Below are positions 16,160 to 23,635 of a stretch of 40,558 nucleotides of DNA, in pieces; position 1 is the stretch's first letter, and each line of letters starts with the position of its first letter. A program made the translations under genes and the position numbers. Location of the stretch: positions 1 through 40,558 of the forward strand of contig JAFAKN010000313.1 in assembly GCA_019235415.1 (NCBI GenBank), read 5' to 3'. This DNA is from Alphaproteobacteria bacterium (GTDB lineage Bacteria; Pseudomonadota; Alphaproteobacteria; Reyranellales; Reyranellaceae). Below the pieces are notes generated by a model. The model was given only the letters and a program-made list of their open reading frames with translations, was not told where the DNA came from and searched no databases.

Positions 16160-17227
16160 ATGAGGGGCATGATCATCGATACTGTCGAACCGCTCGCCCT
16201 GCGGATTCCGGCCGCCGGCAAGGGCGGTGCCTTGCATCTCGTCCTGTGCCGTGTGCGCACCAGCGACGGCGTCGAAGGCTTCGGCGAATGCCTGTGCAAC
16301 CGGCCGCCCATGCAGCAGGCGCTCGTTGCCACCATCCGCGATGCCATTGCACCGTTCTATGTCGGCAAATCGGTCGAGACACGCCAAGCCCTCAATCTCG
16401 ACGTGCGTCGTCGCTATGCCTCGTTCGGCCGGTCCGGCACCGTGCTCAACGCGCTCGCCGCCGTCGACACGGCCCTGTGGGACATCGCCGGCAAGATTGC
16501 GGGCCAGTCCCTGGCCAACATGATCGGCGGGGCGAAGAGGAGCGTCGTGCCGGTGATGGCGAGCCTCGACCGCTACGGCCACGCCGGGCAAGCCCGGGCG
16601 CGCGTCGAGCAGGCGCTGGCTGCAGGCGTTGCGGCAGTGAAGGTGCACGAGGCCGACCTCGCCGTGATCGAGGAGGCACGCCGGCTGGCCGAGCCGCCGA
16701 TGCCGTTCATCGCCGACGTCAACAATGCTCACACGATGGCCGACATCCGCCGCGACCTTCGTCGCTGGCAGGCGTTGAACCTCCTGTGGCTGGAAGACCC
16801 GGTCTGGCCGCCCGAAGACATGCTGGAATGCGCTCCCCTGCCGGGTGTTCCCGTCGGCCTCGGCGCCGATCTGGGATCGGCCGAGCAACTCGCTCTCTAC
16901 GGGCGCGCGCCGGCTGTGAACTTCATCCAGCCCGATGTCTGCATGTTGGGCGGCGTCTCGGAGATGCTGAAAGTCGTCGCCGCGGCGCCGCGGCAGGGCC
17001 TCGCCTTTGCGCCGCACACGCCGTTCATCGGACCGGCGGCGCTTGCCTCCCTGCACTTCATCGCGACCCTGTCCGGCTCCGCCTTCTTCGCCACCATCGA
17101 GGCCGACGACGGCATGGACCTCTTCGGCATCGGACTGCAGCGCTGGCAAAAATCGATCGCCGTGCCGAAAGGACCGGGCCTCGGTCACGATCCGGATCTG
17201 GCCCTAGTCGAGCGCTACTCCGCCTGA
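16160..17227 (+). CDS. Enolase-superfamily (mandelate racemase/muconate lactonizing) enzyme
   Basis: A 355-aa metal-dependent enzyme that would abstract a proton alpha to a carboxylate (racemase, dehydratase or cycloisomerase). The N-terminal capping domain is about 1-125, and a TIM barrel follows. Candidate magnesium ligands are Asp in FIADVNNAHT, Glu in LWLEDPVWP and Asp in GLGADLGSAEQ; a late His is in FAPHTPFIGPA. The second-strand motif reads VKVHE, so the usual KxK is KxH here. The substrate is unknown. The ATG at 16160 is preceded by GGGGGAGG, which belongs to the upstream repeat; the second ATG (16169) is less well placed. Confidence 0.88.
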   Translation: MRGMIIDTVEPLALRIPAAGKGGALHLVLCRVRTSDGVEGFGECLCNRPPMQQALVATIRDAIAPFYVGKSVETRQALNLDVRRRYASFGRSGTVLNALAAVDTALWDIAGKIAGQSLANMIGGAKRSVVPVMASLDRYGHAGQARARVEQALAAGVAAVKVHEADLAVIEEARRLAEPPMPFIADVNNAHTMADIRRDLRRWQALNLLWLEDPVWPPEDMLECAPLPGVPVGLGADLGSAEQLALYGRAPAVNFIQPDVCMLGGVSEMLKVVAAAPRQGLAFAPHTPFIGPAALASLHFIATLSGSAFFATIEADDGMDLFGIGLQRWQKSIAVPKGPGLGHDPDLALVERYSA

Positions 17228-17316
17228 ACGGCTCGCCGCGCGCCATCCGGTCGCGGTAGCCGGTGGCTCCCGGCGCCGCGTTGGTTTCATGACATTGCCA
17301 TTTCAAGGAGGATGTC

Positions 17317-17709
17317 ATGAGCGACTCGAGTCCGCGTTCGGCCTTGTTCCATCCGGCGCTCTTCAAGGCCGCCCTGCTGCTTGCGGGCCTTTTCGTGCTC
17401 AGTGCTTGGGGCTTCGCCGGCGGCGGTATTTCCGACATCGCGCTGGCGGTCGTGACGTACGTCTTCCTGGTGGCGGCTGGCCTGGTCTCCGCGCTGGCGC
17501 TGACCCGCCGACGTCATCCGCGCCCCGACCTCGACGAGGGACCGAAGCCGAACGATCCCTTCGACCTCTGGGCCGACCGCGAGGTCGAGATCTCCACCGG
17601 GCCTATGCGGGGCAGGATCGCGACGGTCGAGACGTTGCTGCCGATCGCCGCCGTGGCCGTCGGCATGGTGGCCTTCGCTCTGGTCCTGCACTTCGCCGGT
17701 CACGCCTGA
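17317..17709 (+). CDS. Small membrane protein of unknown function
   Basis: A 130-aa protein with about three hydrophobic helices: LFKAALLLAGLFVLSAWGFA, ISDIALAVVTYVFLVAAGLV and a C-terminal LLPIAAVAVGMVAFALVL. A polar loop between the second and third contains RRRHPRPDLDEGPKPNDPFD. A strong AAGGAGG site lies 5 nt before the ATG at 17317. It is not recognised as a named family. It lies between the enolase-superfamily gene and the ferritin-like gene, on the same strand, with no overlap to either. Confidence 0.82.
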   Translation: MSDSSPRSALFHPALFKAALLLAGLFVLSAWGFAGGGISDIALAVVTYVFLVAAGLVSALALTRRRHPRPDLDEGPKPNDPFDLWADREVEISTGPMRGRIATVETLLPIAAVAVGMVAFALVLHFAGHA

Positions 17710-17715
17710 GCTCGA

Positions 17716-17744
17716 TTGAATCCAGCCGGCTTTTCTCCTAACAT
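17716..17744 (+). promoter_or_regulatory. Candidate sigma-70 promoter of the ferritin-like gene
   Basis: TTGAAT (17716-17721), a 17-nt spacer and TAACAT (17739-17744), each matching four of six consensus bases, in the short AT-richer gap before the GTG start at 17774. The local drop in GC supports a promoter, but this is a visual match only. Confidence 0.33.
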
Positions 17745-17773
17745 TTGTTCAAATATTGACATGGAGGAAAGCC

Positions 17774-18760
17774 GTGGAACACGGGCACCAGATCGATGGG
17801 CATCAGGTCGAGACGCGCAACACCGCGCATTTCCGCCACGACTATCGCAGCGACGGCGCCGACCTGCGGCGTCTTTATGAGCAGGCCAAGATCGACCAAT
17901 GGAACGCCGCCCGCGACATCGACTGGGACGTGCCGCTGGAGGGTGACGGCGGCCTGATTTCCGACGACCTGGTCGACATCCATGGCACCCGCTTCTGGGG
18001 AAAGATGTCGGAGGCCGACCGCGTCGAGCTCAACCGCCGCATCACGCGTTGGCGGCTGTCGACGCTGGTACAGGGCGAGCACGGTGCGATGCTGCTCTGC
18101 AGCCAGCTCGTCGAATGTGTGCAGGGCCAGGACGCCAAGCTTTTCCAGTCGACCCAGGTGGCCGACGAGGCGCGCCACAACGAGGTGCTGCAGCGCTATC
18201 TCGAGCTCCGGCTCGACGGCGACATCTATCCGGTGGGCGGCAACGTGAAGGAGATCTTCGACACGCTGCTTTCGACCTCGTCCTGGTATCTCAAGACGAT
18301 CGGCCTGCAGCTCGTCGCCGAGACCTTCGCCGTCTCGCTGTTCCGCATGCTGGCGGAATCCTCCAAGGACGCCGTGCTGCGCCAGGTCTGCCGCCGCATC
18401 CTGCAGGACGAAGCGCGCCACATGGGGTTCGCCATGCTGTCGCTGCCCGCCATGGTGGCCGAGGCAAGCGAGGCCGAGCATCGCGAGATGGAGGACTTCG
18501 CGGTGTGGGCCTTGAGCCGCACGCTGGGCGGGATCTTTCCGCTCGCGGCCTACCAGGAGATGGGCTTCGCCAAAGCCGATCTCGACGAGATCAAGCAGTT
18601 CCGCCGCGAGCGTGCTGCGGGCGGCGACGAGACCGCCTTTCGCAAGTATTTCCGCCGCGATCTGCATGACGGCCTGGTGCGCAACCTGCGCAAGGTCGGC
18701 CTGTTGAGCGAGCGGATCGCACCCAACCTGCAGTCGTTCGGCATCAAGCTCGCGGCCTGA
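17774..18760 (+). CDS. Ferritin-like diiron protein
   Basis: A 328-aa, mostly helical protein with two E...DEARH iron-binding signatures: EHGAMLLCSQLVECV followed by VADEARHNEVLQRYLELR, and ETFAVSLFRMLAE followed by ILQDEARHMGFAML. These are the carboxylate/histidine ligands of a four-helix diiron centre, as in acyl-ACP desaturase, ribonucleotide reductase R2 and AurF-like oxygenases. It is probably an oxidase or oxygenase, with unknown substrate. The start is set at GTG 17774 because GGAGG lies 6 nt before it; a TTG six codons earlier has no such site. Possible promoter at 17716-17744. Confidence 0.85.
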   Translation: MEHGHQIDGHQVETRNTAHFRHDYRSDGADLRRLYEQAKIDQWNAARDIDWDVPLEGDGGLISDDLVDIHGTRFWGKMSEADRVELNRRITRWRLSTLVQGEHGAMLLCSQLVECVQGQDAKLFQSTQVADEARHNEVLQRYLELRLDGDIYPVGGNVKEIFDTLLSTSSWYLKTIGLQLVAETFAVSLFRMLAESSKDAVLRQVCRRILQDEARHMGFAMLSLPAMVAEASEAEHREMEDFAVWALSRTLGGIFPLAAYQEMGFAKADLDEIKQFRRERAAGGDETAFRKYFRRDLHDGLVRNLRKVGLLSERIAPNLQSFGIKLAA

Positions 18761-18771
18761 GGCGCCGCATA

Positions 18772-18795
18772 CTGCTGACACAGCGCTGTCAGCAG
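18772..18795. repeat. Short perfect inverted repeat after the ferritin-like gene
   Basis: CTGCTGACA and TGTCAGCAG form perfect 9-bp arms around CAGCGC, 11 nt after the stop codon at 18760. No T-run follows, so it is either a weak transcription end or an operator for the MFS gene that starts at 18852. Confidence 0.55.
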
Positions 18796-18851
18796 CGACC
18801 TGCTAGCAAGCTCGACGAGCGGGGGCCTGCACCGGGAGCTGAGCCGGGCCC

Positions 18852-20078
18852 ATGGCGTGTCGTGTTGGATCGACTTTCGCAAGCCTGCGCCATCGCAACT
18901 TCCGGCGCTACCTTGTCGCCCAGGTCGGCTCCAATGTCGGCGGCTGGATCCAGATCACGGCCGAGACCTGGCTGGTCCTAGAACTCGCGCACTCGGGCCT
19001 CGCGCTCGGCATCACCAACGCCCTGCAGTTCGGGCCGCTCGTCGTGATGGGCCTCTATGGCGGCGTCATCGCCGATCGCTTCCAGCGCCGGCGCTTGCTG
19101 ATCGCCACTCAAAGCGCCCTGGCGCTGCTGGCCTTCGCCATGGGCCTTCTGGTGGCAACGGGGCTGATCGAGCTGTGGATGATCTGGCTGGCCGCCCTGC
19201 TGCTCGGGGTCGTGATGTCGGTCGACCGGCCGGCGCTGCTCAGTTTCGTCAAGGATCTGGCAGGCGAGGAGGCGCTGCCCAACGCGGTGGCCTTGAACAA
19301 TGCGGCGACCTCGGCGGGCCGCATGCTGGGACCCGTGGCAGGCGGCACGCTCGTGGCGACGGTCGGCTCGGCTTCGTGCTTCTTCATTAATGCGGCGAGC
19401 TTCGCATTGGTCGTCCTCGTCCTGGCGCGGCTCGATGTCCGCCAATTGCAGTCCGACAGCCCCGTCGCGCGCAAGCCGGGCCAGGTCCGCGAAGTCCTGT
19501 CCCTGGTTCGGCGCGATCGCATCCTCAAGCTTACCGTCATGGCCATGTCGGCCGTATTCGTCGCCGCGTACAACTTCCAGGTCTTGGTGCCGCTGCTGGT
19601 ATCTCGTCGCTTCGACGGGTCGAGCGCGCTCTACGGCGCCGCCATGTCGTCGCTTGGCCTGGGGGCGGTCGCCGGCTCGCTGCTGGTCGCCTCCTGGGCG
19701 AAACCGGCATTGGGAAGGGTCGCGGCAGGCGGCTTCCTTCTCTGCGCCAGCTATGCCGGGCTCGCTTTGCCGCTTGTGCCGGCGGTCGCGATGGGAGGCC
19801 TGTTCCTGCTTGGAGTGTGCTGCGGCTTCTTCAACGTTACGGTCGCCGGCATCCTTCAATTGCATGCCGGCGACGACAGCCGTGGACGCCTCATGTCGCT
19901 CTACAGCATCGGCATCCTCGGCAGCGGCCTTTTGGGCGCTCCCCTGGCTGGCGCTCTGGCCGACCACGTCGGCCTCGCCCCGACGTTGCTGGCCATCGCC
20001 GCAGTCTGCGCGGCGACGGCGATCGCGACGGCCTGCGCCCAGGCTTTATCTCGCAGGACGGGAGAGGCAGGACGATGA
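18852..20078 (+). CDS. MFS transporter, EntS/MFS_3-like exporter
   Basis: A 408-aa inner-membrane transporter with about 12 helices. The N-terminus FASLRHRNFRRYLVAQVGSN and the segment ITAETWLVLELAHSGLALGI are typical of the MFS_3 group, which includes the enterobactin exporter EntS. The loop 2-3 motif is GGVIADRFQRRRLLI, and the middle conserved block is NNAATSAGRMLGPVAGG. It probably exports a small molecule, which is not known. The stop overlaps an in-frame ATG at 20075 (ATGA), so the esterase after it may be translated from the same transcript. Confidence 0.88.
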   Translation: MACRVGSTFASLRHRNFRRYLVAQVGSNVGGWIQITAETWLVLELAHSGLALGITNALQFGPLVVMGLYGGVIADRFQRRRLLIATQSALALLAFAMGLLVATGLIELWMIWLAALLLGVVMSVDRPALLSFVKDLAGEEALPNAVALNNAATSAGRMLGPVAGGTLVATVGSASCFFINAASFALVVLVLARLDVRQLQSDSPVARKPGQVREVLSLVRRDRILKLTVMAMSAVFVAAYNFQVLVPLLVSRRFDGSSALYGAAMSSLGLGAVAGSLLVASWAKPALGRVAAGGFLLCASYAGLALPLVPAVAMGGLFLLGVCCGFFNVTVAGILQLHAGDDSRGRLMSLYSIGILGSGLLGAPLAGALADHVGLAPTLLAIAAVCAATAIATACAQALSRRTGEAGR

Positions 20079-20143
20079 GGCTCGCCAAGCGTCTGCGGCA
20101 TCCGTTTAATCGGTGGGACGCGAAGCAAGGAGAGGAAATCGCC

Positions 20144-21070
20144 ATGCCTGTCGATCCGCAGATCCAGGCGCTGCTCGATCGCGGCTCGGGCGTGCCGGCA
20201 ACGCACACCCTGCCGGTCGACGAGGCCCGCCGGCTTTACGAGGCACGGGTTGCCGTCATGGCACCGCCCGCCGAGGTCGCAATCGTCGCGGAGCGAGACA
20301 TCGCCGGCCCGGCCGGCCCGCTCCGCTTGCGCATCTACACACCGAAGGGGCATGGACCGTTCCCGCTCATGATGTTCTTCCACGGCAGCGGCTTCGTGCT
20401 GTGCAGTCTCGACACGCACGAGGGCATGTGCCGCAACCTCGCGGCCGGGATCGGCTGCGCCGTGGTCTCGGTCGATTACCGCCTGGCGCCCGAGCACAAG
20501 TTCCCGGCCGGTCCCGACGACTGCCTGGCGGCCACGCGCTGGGCCGCGGCGCACGCCGGCGAGCTCGGTGCCGATCCGCTGAGGGTCATGCTGGCCGGCG
20601 ACAGCGCCGGCGGCAACATGGCGGCGGTGACGGCGCTGCGCGCGCGCGACGAAGGCGGGCCGGCGCTCAGCGGCCAGATGCTGCTCTATCCCGTCACCGA
20701 CTATCACACGCCCGGCACGCCCTCCTACGAGGAGAACGCCGACGGCTACGGACTGACGCGCGACACCATGAAGTGGTTCTGGGCGCACTATCTCAATGAC
20801 GCCAAGGAAGCGGCCCATCCCTACGCCTCACCGCTGCGCGCCGAAGATCTCACAGGCCTGCCGCCGGCCTACGTGCTGAGCGCTGAGTACGATCCCTTGC
20901 GCGACGAGGCCGAGCGCTACGGCGAGCGCCTGCGCGCCGCAGGCGTGCCGGTCGAGATCACGCGCCGAGCCGGCATGAATCACGGCTTCATGTTCTGGGT
21001 CGGCCTGGTCGATGGCGCCGATTCGGCCATGGCGGACGCCTGCGCCTGGGCGCGGGAGAAGTTCCGCTAG
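20144..21070 (+). CDS. Alpha/beta hydrolase, hormone-sensitive-lipase-type esterase
   Basis: A 308-aa serine esterase/lipase of bacterial family IV. The oxyanion-hole motif is FFHGSGFVL (HGGGF is usual, Ser replaces one Gly), the nucleophile elbow is LAGDSAGGN, and the acid and base are in SAEYDPLRDEAE and GMNHGFMFW. DYRLAPEHKFPAG is a family hallmark. The start at 20144 has GGAGAGG upstream and gives the family N-terminus; an ATG at 20075 overlapping the MFS stop would add 23 residues. Its stop codon overlaps that of the converging gene on the minus strand (CTAG). Confidence 0.9.
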   Translation: MPVDPQIQALLDRGSGVPATHTLPVDEARRLYEARVAVMAPPAEVAIVAERDIAGPAGPLRLRIYTPKGHGPFPLMMFFHGSGFVLCSLDTHEGMCRNLAAGIGCAVVSVDYRLAPEHKFPAGPDDCLAATRWAAAHAGELGADPLRVMLAGDSAGGNMAAVTALRARDEGGPALSGQMLLYPVTDYHTPGTPSYEENADGYGLTRDTMKWFWAHYLNDAKEAAHPYASPLRAEDLTGLPPAYVLSAEYDPLRDEAERYGERLRAAGVPVEITRRAGMNHGFMFWVGLVDGADSAMADACAWAREKFR

Positions 21071-21318
21071 TGTCCCGCGGGTACGCCAGCGCCCGGCGTC
21101 TGCAATACGGTTAACCATCGCCGCAGCGCCACGACACCCCAGATCGCCTCGACGATGCCGAATGGCCAGGCGCCCTGCAGGAAGCCGTACGCCGATCCCA
21201 GCCAGCACGACAGGGCGAAGCCCAGGATCCACCACGGACTGCGCTTTTCCAGTGCGTAGCAGACCAGCATGGCGGTAACGGCGAACAGGCCGAAGGCGGT
21301 CAGGAGGTCCACGTTCAC
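21067..21318 (-). CDS. Small conserved membrane protein of unknown function
   Basis: An 83-aa protein with two or three hydrophobic segments: LLTAFGLFAVTAMLVCYALE, then WWILGFALSCWLGSAYGFL and WPFGIVEAIWGVVALRRWL. The function is unknown. The start is GTG at 21318, which overlaps the stop of the upstream CYTH-like gene (GTGA) and suggests coupling. A second GTG at 21312 is better spaced from GAGGAG and would remove two residues. It meets the esterase gene head-on with overlapping stop codons. Confidence 0.75.
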   Translation of the reverse strand: MNVDLLTAFGLFAVTAMLVCYALEKRSPWWILGFALSCWLGSAYGFLQGAWPFGIVEAIWGVVALRRWLTVLQTPGAGVPAGH

Positions 21319-21860
21319 TCCTCGGAAAGGCCGCGCGGCAAGCCGTGTTCGGCCAGATGCCCGCCTGCGTAGCACGGATTGTCGGTGACCTCGCGGGCCG
21401 CGAAGTCCGGCGGCGTGTAGTCGGCCATCGTCTCAGCCGCATCGAAGTCGACTTCCAGCAGGATCAGCCCCTGAAGCGCATCCAGGAATTCGTCGACCGA
21501 GAGCAGAAGTCCGACCGGCGAGCGCAATCGGTGGCGCAGCTTTGTCAAACGTCGCCCCGGCAATGATGCGGCAAGAAGGACGAATTCATGCTCCGGCAGG
21601 TAGATCGACGTGACCAACCGCGTCCGCGCATCGACGTCGGCCTTGCGGCTGAGCCGCAGCATCGCCGCGCTGCCGTCCAGACGTCGCGCCTCCCGCAGCC
21701 GCAGCTGAGAGCCGGTGACGTAGAGATCGGTGATGCGCTCGCTGCGCACCACCTGCTCCTTCGGCACGCGACGGCACAACCAACGCCGCTCGCGCTCGAC
21801 GACAGTGTAGCCAGGGTTGGGAAAGCCGAGCGCCCGGGCCGTCTTGGGATCGATGTCCAT
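21315..21860 (-). CDS. CYTH-like domain protein
   Basis: A 181-aa protein with features of the CYTH/triphosphate-tunnel family. It has an early acidic motif VVERERRWL (ExExR, where ExExK is usual), then LRLREARRLDG, MLRLSRKADVD, TSIYLPEHEFVLL and LLEVDFDAAE as alternating charged strands. Family members bind triphosphates (thiamine triphosphatase, adenylate cyclase, polyphosphate-related enzymes); activity here is not established. The ATG at 21860 is preceded by GGGGAGGGGGAG, which lies at the edge of the palindromic repeat at 21871-22009. Its end overlaps the small membrane protein gene. Confidence 0.75.
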   Translation of the reverse strand: MDIDPKTARALGFPNPGYTVVERERRWLCRRVPKEQVVRSERITDLYVTGSQLRLREARRLDGSAAMLRLSRKADVDARTRLVTSIYLPEHEFVLLAASLPGRRLTKLRHRLRSPVGLLLSVDEFLDALQGLILLEVDFDAAETMADYTPPDFAAREVTDNPCYAGGHLAEHGLPRGLSEE

Positions 21861-21870
21861 AAGATCTCCC

Positions 21871-22009
21871 CCTCCCCTTCGCGGATGCCGCGAAGGGGAG
21901 GTGCCGTCGTCATACGGCGGCGGAGGGGTCATGGGCCAGTCGTGCTTACTTATGACCCCTCCGCCCGCTGCGCGGGCACCTCCCCTTCGCGGTTTCCGCG
22001 AAGGGGAGG
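21871..22009. repeat. Composite palindromic repeat element, copy 4
   Basis: A full element with near-perfect outer hairpins: CCTCCCCTTCGCGG-ATG-CCGCGAAGGGGAGG (21871-21901) and CCTCCCCTTCGCGG-TTT-CCGCGAAGGGGAGG (ending 22009). Inner hairpins are GCCGTCGTCATACGGC and GCCCGCTGCGCGGGC, flanked by GGAGGGGTCAT and ATGACCCCTCC. It occupies nearly all of the gap between ogt and the CYTH-like gene, both on the minus strand. Confidence 0.9.
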
Positions 22010-22015
22010 AGAGGC

Positions 22016-22543
22016 TCAACTGGCCGGCCACGCGCCTTCGTGCTGCAGCAGCCATTGCTTGCGCGGCAGGCCGCCGCCGTAGCCGGTCAGCGTGCCGTCG
22101 GAGCCGATGACGCGGTGGCAGGGCACTACGATGCTGATCGGGTTCTGGCCGTTGGCCAGCCCCGCAGCGCGCACCGCCTTGGGCTTGCCGATGCGTCGGG
22201 CGAGCTCGGCGTAGCTGATCGTCTTGCCTTTGCCGATCTTGCGCAGCTCACGCCACACGCTCTGCTGGAAGGGCGTGCCTGGCGCTTCCACCGGCAGCGA
22301 GTCGATCGCGGTGAGGTCACCCTTGAAGTAGGCGCGCATCGCCTTTGTCAGCCCGCCCGGATCGCGCGCCGGCTTCAGGCGGTAGCCGCCCTGGCCGTAG
22401 GCGCGATCGAGCAACTGGCGCATGCGCGCCTCATGGTCGGTCCAGTCGATGGTGCGGAGTTTGCCCGCCTCGTCGGCCACGATCAGCAGTTCACCGATCG
22501 GCGTCTGCAGACGATCGATCAGCAGGGTGAGGGGTTCAGCCAT
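22016..22543 (-). CDS. ogt: Methylated-DNA-protein-cysteine methyltransferase
   Basis: A 175-aa suicide DNA-repair protein that removes alkyl groups from O6-alkylguanine. The active site is IVVPCHRVIGSDG with the acceptor Cys in PCHR. The DNA-binding helix region reads GKGKTISYAELARRIGKPKA, and the end is LTGYGGGLPRKQWLLQHEG. The start at 22543 gives the family N-terminus (MAEPLTLLIDRLQTPIGELL). It overlaps the upstream ada-type gene by 8 nt on the same strand, so the two form an alkylation-response operon. Confidence 0.93.
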   Translation of the reverse strand: MAEPLTLLIDRLQTPIGELLIVADEAGKLRTIDWTDHEARMRQLLDRAYGQGGYRLKPARDPGGLTKAMRAYFKGDLTAIDSLPVEAPGTPFQQSVWRELRKIGKGKTISYAELARRIGKPKAVRAAGLANGQNPISIVVPCHRVIGSDGTLTGYGGGLPRKQWLLQHEGAWPAS

Positions 22544-23585
22544 GGTGCGCCATCCTGAGATGTTGGGCGGCATAGGCATGCCAGGGCCGCCAGCTTGCCG
22601 GGGTGTTGTCGGTGGCGACGGGCATGCTGTCGCGCTCCCAGTCGCCCGGCGCGCGCAGGCCCGGCCGTTGGGCGATCAGCGGCGCGAGCCTGGGATCGCG
22701 CGCGAGATGGCTGCCGATGGTGGCGATGTCGGCGCCGAGATCGAACACGCGACGCACCCGCGCCACGATTCCGGGCAGTGCTTTCACTGACGGGAAGCGG
22801 ATCGTCACCAGCACCGAGTTATGCTGAGGCAAATGGATCACGGCGACCGCGCCCGTCTGCCCTTCGAGGTCGAGCCGGCGGTGCCATATGCCGTCGGCAA
22901 TCCATTCGATTCCCGGTGCGGCGCGGGCGGCGAGCGCCGCCAGCATGCCAGGCCAGTCGTAGGGCGGCCGATAAGCCAGCCGCAGCGTGACACCGTCGCG
23001 GCTGGAGGCATCCCCGCCTGTCTTTCGACGCAGCGCGCTGGGCGGCCGGCCGAACAGATCGCGGAACGTCTCGTTGAAGCGCCGCACGCTGCCGAAGCCC
23101 GAAGCCAGCGCCACTTCGGCCATGGTGAGCCGCGTGTCGTGCAGCAGTTGCTTGGCGAACAGCACCCGGCGGGTCTGCGCGACTGCGACGGGCGATGCGC
23201 CGAGATGGCGCTGGAACAGGCGGCGCAACTGGCGGCCGCCAACCCCCAGCCGCTCGGCCAGGCTTTCGACGTCGGCGTCCTCCCCGTCGAGCGCGCCCTC
23301 GGCGATCAGCGCCAGCGCTCGGCTCACGGTGTTCGCGGTGCCGCGCCAGAAGGCGAGGTCGGGCGCGATCTCCGGTCGGCAGCGCAGGCACGGCCGAAAG
23401 TCCGCCTCCTGTGCCGCCGCGGCCGAAGCGAAGAACCGGCAATTCTCGAATTTGGGGGTTCGCGCCGGGCAGATCGGCCGGCAGTAGATTCCGGTCGAGG
23501 TCACGCCAACGAACACGCGCCCGTCGAAGCGGGCATCGCGGGTCTGGAAGGCGCGGTAGTAGGTCGTGCGATCGAGCAGTTCCAT
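22536..23585 (-). CDS. ada: Ada-type regulator/AlkA fusion lacking the glycosylase core
   Basis: A 349-aa protein. The Ada metal-binding domain has Cys35, Cys39, Cys66 and Cys69 (GIYCRPICPAR; FRPCLRC), the zinc site that also accepts methyl groups. It is followed by an AraC-type helix-turn-helix (VSLAFGF-like TMAEVALASGFGSVRRFNET), then the AlkA N-terminal domain (LRLAYRPPYDWPGMLAAL onward). In full-length fusions a helix-hairpin-helix glycosylase domain follows PGLRAPG. Here the sequence goes from LRAPGDWERD through a short linker to SWRPWHAYAAQHL, which resembles the extreme end of AlkA. A catalytic core of over 100 residues seems to have been deleted in frame. Regulation of ogt may persist without base excision. 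Confidence 0.88.
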   Translation of the reverse strand: MELLDRTTYYRAFQTRDARFDGRVFVGVTSTGIYCRPICPARTPKFENCRFFASAAAAQEADFRPCLRCRPEIAPDLAFWRGTANTVSRALALIAEGALDGEDADVESLAERLGVGGRQLRRLFQRHLGASPVAVAQTRRVLFAKQLLHDTRLTMAEVALASGFGSVRRFNETFRDLFGRPPSALRRKTGGDASSRDGVTLRLAYRPPYDWPGMLAALAARAAPGIEWIADGIWHRRLDLEGQTGAVAVIHLPQHNSVLVTIRFPSVKALPGIVARVRRVFDLGADIATIGSHLARDPRLAPLIAQRPGLRAPGDWERDSMPVATDNTPASWRPWHAYAAQHLRMAHHG

Positions 23586-23635
23586 GGCCGCATGTTCGCA
23601 TAGGACGCCGCTGGCCGCTGGCGGTTTTCGGACCC

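Noticed and set aside
15578-17188. Antisense frame spanning the enolase gene, the repeat and the DUF559 gene
   Set aside because: It crosses palindromic elements and two real genes on the other strand. Its resemblance to the DUF559 N-terminus (VSYA) comes only from the perfect inverted repeat.
19817-20143. Longer N-terminus for the HSL-type esterase reading back into the MFS gene
   Set aside because: The upstream part is out of character for the family and overlaps coding sequence of the transporter; the start at 20144 has a good ribosome site and matches the family opening.
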